A DNA stretch of 5,456 bases from Acidobacteriota bacterium (GTDB lineage Bacteria; Acidobacteriota; Terriglobia; Terriglobales; Acidobacteriaceae): contig JAJXYW010000309.1 of the NCBI GenBank assembly GCA_021780415.1, forward strand, positions 1 through 5,456, read 5' to 3'. Below, piece after piece: positions 1-4,538 of this stretch (the first letter of the stretch is position 1; each line of letters opens with the position of its first letter). Both the position numbers and the translations under genes were made by a program. Below the pieces are notes generated by a model. The model was not told the origin of the DNA and ran no database searches. It worked only from the letters and a program-made list of their open reading frames with translations.

Positions 1-145
1 GTGAGCCGCAACGCTTGAGGGGGTCGGCGAAGGCGGAGCGGGTGTTGCCTTCGGTGGCTTGGCCGAGCTTCTGGAATTTCGCCGGGGGGCGTAGTAATCC
101 TTGAGGGGCTTGTGCGTCGGTTTTAGCGGAAAGAAAGAGGCTCAT
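1..145 (-). CDS. N-terminal fragment of an unrecognised ORF, possibly frameshifted
   Basis: A minus-strand reading frame runs from an ATG at 145 off the left edge, about 48 codons (begins MSLFLSAKTDAQ, ends in the window ADPLKRCGS). I do not recognise it. GC at third codon positions is high only from about position 92 leftward. In the first part of the fragment, to the right of a G6 run at 84-89, the neighbouring frame (reading THKPLKDYYAP) has the coding-like GC3 instead. One extra base in that run would join the two into YYAPPAKFQKLGQ. No ATG, GTG or TTG follows the TGA in that other frame, and no convincing ribosome binding site precedes 145. It may therefore be a decayed gene, a sequencing indel, or non-coding sequence. 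The spacer to its right (146-301) carries a hairpin repeat. Confidence 0.3.
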   Translation of the reverse strand, partial: MSLFLSAKTDAQAPQGLLRPPAKFQKLGQATEGNTRSAFADPLKRCGS

Positions 146-212
146 GGGCGTCGGTGTGACTTTACTGCACGTGGAGGTGAAGGTGTTGCGTTGGCTATCA
201 GCAAGGGTAGAA

Positions 213-235
213 GGAGCATATCCCTGCGGGATGAC
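213..235 (-). repeat. short-form GTCAT hairpin repeat, copy 1
   Basis: Read on the minus strand this 23-nt unit begins GTCATCCCGCAGGGAT and ends ATGCTCC. Its core at 220-232 is a perfect palindrome, ATCCC / GGGAT around three bases. It matches the plus-strand unit at 4426-4448 at 20 of 23 positions, and is related to the longer units at 4318-4350 and 4480-4510. It lies in the 156-bp spacer between the deoxyribonucleotidase stop and the left-edge ORF, so it would be transcribed only by read-through. The T-rich stretch before it (minus strand, about 240-280) may be a decayed version of the hexamer array seen beside the other copies. Confidence 0.7.
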
Positions 236-301
236 AGCCAGAAAAGTAAAGACAACAGCGAAAGGAACGGCGAAGGTAAAATGAAACGCTGAGTATGGGG
301 G

Positions 302-862
302 TTAGTCGAGGAACATTTGTTCTACGGCTTGCCAGTTGTCGACGCGGCGGTAGCCGGTGATGTGGACGTTTGCCGGGCTCGTGTACAGGATGCCTTCGCC
401 GCGAAAGGAGCGGAGCTGGCGGGGGTTGTCGTCGATGAGGAAGTCGGCGCGGAGGATGCTCTTGTCGCCGCAGAAGACGATGTGGGAGGTGGGGATGAAG
501 GGGAAGTGCTCGGCGAGCCAGGCGTACTTGGCGGCGAAGCTGGTGGGGACTTCCATGGCGGCGGAGGCGATGAAGACGTCGTAGCGGGATTGAAGGCGCT
601 GGAGGACGCGCTGGGAGTCGGGCATGACGCGGAGGACGCGGAAGAAGTCGTCGTCGCGGAGGTAGTTGTCGATGACGGGGTGGTGGTGTGCGGGGGCGAC
701 CTGCCAGAGGCGGCGGCCGCGGAGGTCGCCGAGGGTGATGGCGGGCTGGGTGGCGGAGGCGTGGTCGCGGTTGTAGCGGTTGAGATGCTCGCCGAGGGCG
801 TCGGCGATGACTTCGTCCATGTCTACGGCGATGATCTTGCGGTCCTGCTGGGGGTGGGACAT
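302..862 (-). CDS. 5'(3')-deoxyribonucleotidase-type HAD phosphatase (NT5C-like)
   Basis: A 186-residue protein that looks like a complete member of the cytosolic/bacterial 5'(3')-deoxyribonucleotidase family of the HAD superfamily (NT5C type). Family members remove phosphate from nucleoside monophosphates, often deoxyribonucleotides; the substrate here is not provable from sequence. HAD motif I is VDMDEVIAD at residues 13-21, with D14 as likely nucleophile and D16 as general acid/base. Motif II is probably S100 in FIASAAM. Lysine candidates for motif III are K112 and K134. Motif IV is DFLIDDNP at 140-147, with D144/D145 as likely Mg2+ ligands. There is no signal peptide or membrane segment, so it should be cytosolic. 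The ATG at 862 is the last start that keeps motif I; GGAG lies upstream at a rather long spacing. The zinc-ribbon gene lies upstream on the same strand, 113 bp away, with a palindrome between them, so shared transcription is possible but unproven. Confidence 0.85.
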   Translation of the reverse strand: MSHPQQDRKIIAVDMDEVIADALGEHLNRYNRDHASATQPAITLGDLRGRRLWQVAPAHHHPVIDNYLRDDDFFRVLRVMPDSQRVLQRLQSRYDVFIASAAMEVPTSFAAKYAWLAEHFPFIPTSHIVFCGDKSILRADFLIDDNPRQLRSFRGEGILYTSPANVHITGYRRVDNWQAVEQMFLD

Positions 863-939
863 GCGGTGGTAAAGGCTCCGTTGGTTGGATGCGGCTGGGT
901 GGCGCTGGGGAGTTGGGAGAGCGTCCGGCTGCTTGCGTT

Positions 940-965
940 CCCATGTCCCGGAAGCGGGACATGGG
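940..965. repeat. CCCATGTC/GACATGGG palindrome, copy 1
   Basis: A perfect 11-bp stem, CCCATGTCCCG at 940-950 and CGGGACATGGG at 955-965, closes a four-base loop (GAAG). It lies 10 nt beyond the stop codon of the minus-strand zinc-ribbon gene. No T tract follows the hairpin on that strand, so it is not a classical intrinsic terminator, though it could stabilise or help end the transcript. A near-identical hairpin occurs at 4197-4228 after an unrelated gene on the other strand, which marks it as an interspersed repeat rather than part of either gene. Confidence 0.75.
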
Positions 966-975
966 GCACCCGGCA

Positions 976-1764
976 TTAGGTGCTGGAGTTGGTGGCGGCG
1001 GAGAGTTTTTCGCCGGGGGTCCAGCGGACGGGGGCGTCGCGGCGGGGGTCGTAGAAGAGCAGGCGGCCGCAGGTTTCGCAGGTGAAGATGGTGTTGGCGT
1101 GCTCGCTGTGGGGGTCGCGGTCGGTGAGGTCGTTCCAGCGCTGGGTGCGGACCATCATCTGGCAGGCGGAGCACTTGTGGTCGATGGCTTCGGAGACGGC
1201 GGTGCCTTTGGCTTTGGCGATGCGGTCGTAGATGGAGATCCGGGCTTCGTCGATGAGGGCGCGGAGGGCGACGCGCTCGGTTTCGATGGCGGCGATGGCG
1301 GCGTTGTGGCGGGAGGTGATGTCGGCTGCGTGGGCGCGGGCGGCGGCGAGGGTGGCGGTGGTGGCCTCGAGTGCGGCGGTGGCGGTGGAGCGGGCGGCTT
1401 CGAGCTGATCTGTTCTCTCCAGCGAGAGGAGTTCTTCGTCTTCGAGGGTGGAGATGGCCTGCTCGGCGAAGGCGATCTCGTGTTCGAGGGCGGCGATCTG
1501 GGCGGCGGAGGTGGCGGTCTCCATCTGCTTGCGGAGGCGGGAGATTTTGCCCTGGCGATCCTTGACGTCGAGCTCCTGGGAGCGGCGGAGGGTCTCCTCT
1601 TTGGCGAGGGACTTGATGGCTTCGGCGAGGGCGACTTCGGCGTGGGCGCGGGCGGTCTGGGCGGCGGTGACGCGGATGGGGGCGTCGGCCAGCTCGGCGC
1701 GGAGACGGCGGAGCTCGAGGTCCTGGGCCTGGAGGATGATGAGGTGTTCGAGGTCGGCGTTCAT
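976..1764 (-). CDS. coiled-coil protein with C-terminal C4 zinc ribbon (zf-RING_7 / CT398-like)
   Basis: A 262-residue soluble protein. Residues ~1-175 are an Ala/Glu/Leu/Arg-rich helical region with heptad-like spacing, expected to form a long antiparallel coiled coil. The C-terminus carries CxxC pairs at C198/C201 and C229/C232, a four-cysteine zinc ribbon. This order matches the zf-RING_7 family (Chlamydia CT398; Helicobacter HP0958/FlgZ). Relatives have been described as scaffold or nucleic-acid-associated proteins, in Helicobacter linked to RpoN and flagellar mRNA. A cellular role cannot be assigned here. The start at 1764 is set by AGGAGG ten bases upstream; the frame stays open further 5' but without a comparable site and with composition unlike the rest. 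A palindrome follows the stop (976-978) after 10 nt. Confidence 0.85.
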   Translation of the reverse strand: MNADLEHLIILQAQDLELRRLRAELADAPIRVTAAQTARAHAEVALAEAIKSLAKEETLRRSQELDVKDRQGKISRLRKQMETATSAAQIAALEHEIAFAEQAISTLEDEELLSLERTDQLEAARSTATAALEATTATLAAARAHAADITSRHNAAIAAIETERVALRALIDEARISIYDRIAKAKGTAVSEAIDHKCSACQMMVRTQRWNDLTDRDPHSEHANTIFTCETCGRLLFYDPRRDAPVRWTPGEKLSAATNSST

Positions 1765-1774
1765 AGGAATGGGG

Positions 1775-1780
1775 CCTCCT
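1775..1780 (-). promoter_or_regulatory. ribosome binding site of the zinc-ribbon gene
   Basis: The minus strand reads AAAGGAGG ending ten bases before the ATG at 1764. It decides the start against in-frame codons further upstream in a frame that stays open to about 1968. Confidence 0.8.
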
Positions 1781-1930
1781 TTCGTGAGAGCGACTGTGGA
1801 AAGGCTAGCACGGGAGGCGTAGACGGCAGAGGTGGGGAGGTGGACAGGGCTGGTCCGGACTGAGGCGGGGCTGCTTCGCGATGCATGGAGGTGGCCGGAT
1901 GAACGGCCTCGCGCGGGACGATATGGATTG

Positions 1931-1966
1931 GAGTGAAAGGCGCTGGGAGGCGAACGCCTTTCACTC
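1931..1966. repeat. 12-bp perfect inverted repeat (GAGTGAAAGGCG)
   Basis: GAGTGAAAGGCG at 1931-1942 pairs perfectly with CGCCTTTCACTC at 1955-1966 around a 12-base loop. It lies directly left of the terminator-like hairpin 1972-2004 and shares the AAAGGCG block with it, so pairing across the two is possible. It may be a second terminator for the leftward PEP-CTERM transcript, or a binding site. Confidence 0.65.
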
Positions 1967-1971
1967 AAGCG

Positions 1972-2004
1972 AAAGGCGCAAACGGTGAGATCCGTTGCGC
2001 CTTT
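1972..2004 (-). terminator. probable terminator of the PEP-CTERM gene
   Basis: On the minus strand AAAGGCGCAACGG (2004-1992) pairs with CCGTTTGCGCCTTT (1985-1972) through one bulged base, around a six-base loop. The stem is GC-rich with A's on its 5' side and TTT closing its 3' side, and it begins 56 nt after the PEP-CTERM stop codon. The trailing T run is short, so termination efficiency is uncertain. The hairpin is nearly symmetric and could also act on the plus strand. Confidence 0.5.
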
Positions 2005-2060
2005 GCGGTTGTTCCTGGTGGATGGAGTTGTTGCAGACCGTGCAGCTATGAGGCGAGCTC

Positions 2061-2684
2061 CTATGCAAACCGCCGCGCCAACACTGCGAACCCGAGTAAT
2101 CCGGTTCCCAGCAGGATAAGGCTGGAGGGCTCCGGGGTATCAGATACGGGGGAGTAGGTCGTAAGCCAATCGCCGGTGAAGCTGGTGGGCGTGGATCCAT
2201 CGAAGAAGACGTTGGTGAAGTACTCTTGCCCCGGAGTGAGAAAGTACGTGGGATTCTGAGCGGTGAATTCGATACTATCCGGTCCTAACAGCGTTGCCTG
2301 CCAGATGTCGGTAGGGGTGATGGTGCAGAAGGTTGTGCCGCCACTGGTCGATCCCGCGCAGTTGGCTGCGTTTCCGATCGCGACAGAGGATATATCGATT
2401 GGGCCTCCGCCTGTAAAGGTGAGGTCCATTCCATAGACGTTCACGGTTTCGCCGGACGGTACGATGCCGGCACCCACGCCGGGACTTCCCCAGTTATTGA
2501 GATAGCCAGTGGTACCGGCGCCCCCATCGAAATTGAAGCTCCAGGTTTCGGAGGGGCTGGAGAGCGAACCGCCGGATCCGGTGCCGCTGAAGGTGATATC
2601 GGCTCTTGCGGCGACGCTGGATGCTGCGGCGACAAGGGCAATCAGAACGATGGTCTTTACGGAATGGATTGCAAGTCTCGACAT
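2061..2684 (-). CDS. secreted PEP-CTERM sorting-domain protein
   Basis: A 207-residue protein with an export signal at each end. The N-terminus (residues 1-28) has basic residues, a hydrophobic stretch TIVLIALVAAASSVA and a likely cleavage after ARA. The C-terminus is a typical PEP-CTERM tag: PEP at 184-186, a hydrophobic segment at about 187-203, and a basic end (ARRFA). Such tags are recognised by exosortase, which removes the anchor and releases or attaches the protein at the cell surface, usually in exopolysaccharide- or biofilm-forming bacteria. The middle (29-180) is rich in Gly, Ser, Thr and Asn with only two cysteines (C109, C120), possibly a disulfide. It looks like a beta-rich surface domain, and I recognise no enzyme motif. 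AGAGAGGG lies six bases before the ATG. No exosortase or glycan genes are in view, so sorting would depend on an enzyme encoded elsewhere. A sigma-54 promoter candidate lies about 90-100 bp upstream. Confidence 0.9.
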   Translation of the reverse strand: MSRLAIHSVKTIVLIALVAAASSVAARADITFSGTGSGGSLSSPSETWSFNFDGGAGTTGYLNNWGSPGVGAGIVPSGETVNVYGMDLTFTGGGPIDISSVAIGNAANCAGSTSGGTTFCTITPTDIWQATLLGPDSIEFTAQNPTYFLTPGQEYFTNVFFDGSTPTSFTGDWLTTYSPVSDTPEPSSLILLGTGLLGFAVLARRFA

Positions 2685-2772
2685 GGTGGTCCCTCTCTGT
2701 GTTTCCCTTTACTGAATGGTGTGGCAGGAAGCTGGAGTCCGGCGGTTCGTTGCTGCGATGCCAACCAAAGCA

Positions 2773-2788
2773 AGCAACATTGAAGCCA
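2773..2788 (-). promoter_or_regulatory. sigma-54 (-24/-12) promoter candidate for the PEP-CTERM gene
   Basis: The minus strand reads TGGCTTCAATGTTGCT. This contains the invariant GG and GC dinucleotides at the exact N10 spacing, the full TGGC and TTGC blocks, and the preferred T after the -12 element; only the AC after TGGC is missing from the RpoN consensus. Transcription would start near 2763 and give a leader of about 78 nt before the ATG at 2684. RpoN with the PrsK/PrsR two-component system is known to drive PEP-CTERM genes in floc-forming bacteria such as Zoogloea. Its use here is inferred. Confidence 0.5.
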
Positions 2789-2937
2789 AATGGATCGCTC
2801 ACAAAACAAAGCGCTTAGCCAGCTTGGGAGCGAGTGAGCCGCAAAAAGTTGCAAATGAGAATGGGAACTAATGTGGATATGTTTACCGTCGGGGCGGAAA
2901 GATTCAGCGGCTGCTCCTGGCCGCCACCGGGCAGTTT

Positions 2938-3069
2938 CTACAGATCGAATGGGCTCCATCTGGCCTTGGGTTGAGTGAAGGTCTCGGCGTTTGAGGGCGC
3001 GGACCTGGTGGAGGCTTGCGAGTCGCCGGAGAGAAAGAGCTTGACAGCGTGATTGGGCTGGAGGATCAT
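2938..3069 (-). CDS. doubtful small ORF or gene remnant, 43 residues
   Basis: From the ATG at 3069 the minus strand encodes 43 residues (begins MILQPNHAVKLFLSGD, ends ARWSPFDL) and stops at TAG 2938-2940. Third codon positions are mostly G or C, which suggests present or past coding. The frame is open upstream to a TGA near 3135 (adding about 20 codons with weaker bias) but has no better start. No good ribosome binding site is visible and I recognise no family. It may be a real small protein, the end of a decayed gene, or chance. Confidence 0.2.
   Translation of the reverse strand: MILQPNHAVKLFLSGDSQASTRSAPSNAETFTQPKARWSPFDL
3041..3069 (+). promoter_or_regulatory. weak sigma-70-type promoter candidate
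   Basis: TTGACA at 3041-3046 is a perfect -35 hexamer. With a 17-base spacer the -10 would be GATCAT at 3064-3069 (four of six matches). It points toward the secreted-protein gene at 3295 but would leave a leader of over 200 nt, so a nearer promoter could exist. Confidence 0.25.
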
Positions 3070-3180
3070 TTTCAGCGCAGTCTCCCAAGGCTCTCGCTGA
3101 GATGTCTTCTGTAGCCGTTTTATCGGCCCCCTGAATCAAGAGAACAATTTGTTGATGCCCCCGTCTGTGCTGTGCGCAGT

Positions 3181-3210
3181 GGCTGGCTATGGCTGGCTAC
3201 GCTCGGCTAT
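3181..3210 (+). repeat. three tandem decamers (GGCTGGCTAY)
   Basis: GGCTGGCTAT, GGCTGGCTAC and a diverged GCTCGGCTAT lie head to tail, 85 nt upstream of the secreted-protein start. The ten-base period is near one DNA turn, so the copies would face the same side of the helix. This could be a protein-binding array or simple slippage. Confidence 0.5.
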
Positions 3211-3279
3211 GTGTGGCGGGATAGACCGTGACGGCTGCTGCATGGCCGTCGCTTGCAGCGTGAAGGAAGGAATCAGCCA

Positions 3280-3285
3280 AGGAGG
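3280..3285 (+). promoter_or_regulatory. ribosome binding site fixing the start at 3295
   Basis: AGGAGG lies nine bases before the ATG at 3295. It supports this start over the in-frame TTG at 3253, which would place a charged, Arg-rich stretch ahead of the signal peptide. Confidence 0.8.
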
Positions 3286-3294
3286 CTGAGGCTT

Positions 3295-4182
3295 ATGACA
3301 TTGCGTGCGATTTCGAGATCGATGTGGGTGCCGGTGATGTTGTGTGCGGTGAGCGCAGGGCCGGTGATGGCGCGGGCGCAGCACGATGGGACGGATGGTC
3401 CGCCGAAGGTGCTGATGACGACGCGGGAGTACGTGAAGCCGGGGAATGGCATGGCGCATGAGAAGACGGAGGCAGCGGCGGCGGCGGCGCAGGCGGCGGC
3501 GAAGGGTTCGCTCTACTACCTGACGCTGGGGTCGATTACGGGCGAACCGCGGATTGTGTCGCTGGCTGGATACGACACGATGGCGGAGGTGGAGAGCCGC
3601 TACGAGGCGACCATGAAGATTCCGGGGCTGAAGGAGAAGCTCGATCGGCTGGGCGATGAAGATGCCGCGCTGCTGACGAGCCAGAGCTCGGCGATATGGC
3701 GGCTGCGCGAGGACCTGAGCAGTAGCCGGAATGTGAATATTGCCGATATGCGGATGGCGGAGCTGGTGCGGATTGTGACCAAGCCGGGCCACGGGAGCGA
3801 CTTTGAAGCGGTGGCTAAAAATGTGATCGGGGCATGGGACAAGGCAGACTCGAGCTACCACGCGGCGGTGTTCGAGATGGCCTTTGGGCACCGGGATGGG
3901 CCTACGTACCTGGTGATTATCCCGATGAAGTCGATGGCGCGGCTGGACACGCTGCATGATGAGCATGATGCGTTTATGAAGGCGCTGGGCGAGGAGGCGG
4001 AGAAGAGCGATACGCAGGCCGCCAGAAGTGCTTATCTCTCCAGCGAGAGCAACCTGTTCGTGTTCAGCCCGCGGATGAGCTATGTGCCGGAGAGCTGGGT
4101 GAAGAGCGATCCGACGTTCTGGAATCCGAAGCCGAAGGCGATGGCGACGCCGGCGAAGAAGGATGAGAAGAAGCCGATGTAG
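3295..4182 (+). CDS. secreted protein of unknown function with an internal duplication
   Basis: A 295-residue protein with a Sec-type signal peptide (residues 1-28): basic start, hydrophobic segment WVPVMLCAVSAGPVM, and likely cleavage after ARA. It is expected in the periplasm or outside the cell. C17 does not sit in a good lipobox. The mature part shows two similar halves. The first (about 38-105) has a strand, then VKPGNG, then a helix, then a second strand region GEPRIVSLAGYDTMAEV. The second (about 154-220) has LVRIVTKPGHG, then a helix, then DGPTYLVIIPMKSMARL. This alternation, with KPG after the first strand, resembles the dimeric alpha/beta-barrel (ferredoxin-like; NIPSNAP/antibiotic-biosynthesis-monooxygenase) fold in tandem, but I see no diagnostic catalytic residues. 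The tail (280-295) is Lys/Pro-rich and probably disordered. AGGAGG precedes the start. A palindrome follows the stop after 14 nt. No function is assigned. Confidence 0.8.
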   Translation: MTLRAISRSMWVPVMLCAVSAGPVMARAQHDGTDGPPKVLMTTREYVKPGNGMAHEKTEAAAAAAQAAAKGSLYYLTLGSITGEPRIVSLAGYDTMAEVESRYEATMKIPGLKEKLDRLGDEDAALLTSQSSAIWRLREDLSSSRNVNIADMRMAELVRIVTKPGHGSDFEAVAKNVIGAWDKADSSYHAAVFEMAFGHRDGPTYLVIIPMKSMARLDTLHDEHDAFMKALGEEAEKSDTQAARSAYLSSESNLFVFSPRMSYVPESWVKSDPTFWNPKPKAMATPAKKDEKKPM

Positions 4183-4196
4183 TTGGGGACTGGCGG

Positions 4197-4228
4197 GTGC
4201 CCATGTCTCGGAGGCGGGACATGGGCAC
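4197..4228. repeat. CCCATGTC/GACATGGG palindrome, copy 2
   Basis: GTGCCCATGTCTCG at 4197-4210 pairs with CGGGACATGGGCAC at 4215-4228 in a 14-bp stem with one G-T wobble, loop GAGG. The 11-bp core and loop are nearly those of the palindrome at 940-965. It begins 14 nt after the stop of the secreted-protein gene. With no T tract after it, it resembles a stop-proximal REP-like hairpin more than a standard terminator. Confidence 0.75.
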
Positions 4229-4317
4229 TGCCGGGGAAATACAGGGTCTCCGCTGTGCGCTGCGGTTGAGAGGAGACGGTTCGAGCGGATTGCCATCTGG
4301 TGGAGTCGCCGGTTCAA

Positions 4318-4350
4318 GAAGCAGATTCCTTCGCTGCGCTGCGGAATGAC
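4318..4350 (-). repeat. long-form GTCAT hairpin repeat, copy 2
   Basis: On the minus strand this 33-nt unit runs from GTCATTCCG through AGCGCAGCGA to GGAATCTGCTTC. The outer stem is ATTCC / GGAAT, where the short form has ATCCC / GGGAT. It faces copy 3 head to head: ATGACAAC at 4346-4353 is the exact inverse of GTTGTCAT at 4423-4430. On its own strand it is preceded by the TTGCTN hexamer array. Confidence 0.75.
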
Positions 4351-4355
4351 AACCA

Positions 4356-4410
<55 letters not shown>

Positions 4411-4425
4411 TTTGCGTTTTTTGTT

Positions 4426-4448
4426 GTCATCCCGTAGGGATCTGCTTC
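4426..4448 (+). repeat. short-form GTCAT hairpin repeat, copy 3
   Basis: A 23-nt unit beginning GTCATCCCGTAGGGAT and ending CTGCTTC. The palindromic core ATCCC-GTA-GGGAT matches copy 1 at 213-235 apart from the loop. It is inverted relative to copy 2 and lies between the two hexamer arrays. Confidence 0.75.
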
Positions 4449-4453
4449 TGCAG

Positions 4454-4471
4454 TTGCCCTTGCCTTTGCCT
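4454..4471 (+). repeat. short hexamer array, (TTGCCY)3
   Basis: TTGCCC, TTGCCT and TTGCCT in tandem, just before the long hairpin repeat at 4480-4510. It corresponds in position and pattern (TTGCYN) to the minus-strand array preceding copy 2. Confidence 0.6.
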
Positions 4472-4479
4472 TCCTCTCT

Positions 4480-4510
4480 GTCATTCAGAGCGCAGCGAGG
4501 AACCTGCTTC
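4480..4510 (+). repeat. long-form GTCAT hairpin repeat, copy 4
   Basis: A 31-nt unit beginning GTCATTCAGAGCGCAGCGAG and ending GAACCTGCTTC. It shares the AGCGCAGCGA middle and CTGCTTC end with copy 2, but its outer stem is degraded (ATTCA against GGAAC). Of the four copies it is the most diverged in the stem. Confidence 0.7.
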
Positions 4511-4512
4511 CC

Positions 4513-4527
4513 GCTCGCACCGCGAGC
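4513..4527 (-). terminator. GC-rich hairpin just past the cupin stop
   Basis: GCTCGC and GCGAGC form a perfect 6-bp stem with a three-base loop, 11 nt beyond the cupin stop codon on the minus strand. No T tract follows, so it is at best a weak intrinsic terminator. Convergent transcription and the adjoining repeat hairpins may also contribute to ending the transcript. Confidence 0.35.
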
Positions 4528-4538
4528 CCCTTTCCTCC

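Larger units (their letters stand above)
1765..2060. other. spacer between the zinc-ribbon and PEP-CTERM genes
   Basis: This 296-bp stretch has no supportable gene. Positions 1931-2004 contain two adjacent hairpins built from the same AAAGGCG block (listed separately). Between about 1785 and 1930, where the promoter of the zinc-ribbon gene should lie, I see no convincing -35/-10 pair. Confidence 0.6.
2685..3294. other. 610-bp spacer between the divergent PEP-CTERM and secreted-protein genes
   Basis: This divergent region should contain the promoters of both flanking genes. It holds the sigma-54 candidate (2773-2788, minus), a weak TTGACA-type candidate (3041-3069, plus), a doubtful small ORF (2938-3069, minus), three tandem decamers (3181-3210), and the ribosome binding site of the rightward gene. 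The part at about 2800-2890 is more A/T-rich than the flanking genes, as expected of regulatory DNA. Confidence 0.55.

Noticed and set aside
1..11. GTGAGCCGCAA shared with 2834-2844
   Set aside because: An 11-base match with no extension on either side and no common context; consistent with chance.
198..962. Pro/Arg-rich minus-strand frame overlapping the deoxyribonucleotidase gene
   Set aside because: It is a shifted frame of the gene with intact HAD motifs, has extreme composition, and runs through the hairpin repeat.
1415..1428. CTCTCCAGCGAGAG palindrome shared with 4036-4049
   Set aside because: Both copies lie inside coding sequence and encode ordinary residues (Leu/Ser/Glu) in different contexts; probably coincidence.
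889..1863. Long plus-strand reading frame opposite the zinc-ribbon gene
   Set aside because: It is antisense to a well-supported gene. Its product is Gly/Val/Glu-rich low complexity, the expected shadow of a GC-rich coding strand.
3243..3257. TGGC...TTGCA resembling a second sigma-54 promoter, for the secreted-protein gene
   Set aside because: The GG-to-GC spacing is nine bases, not the required ten; RpoN promoters do not tolerate this.
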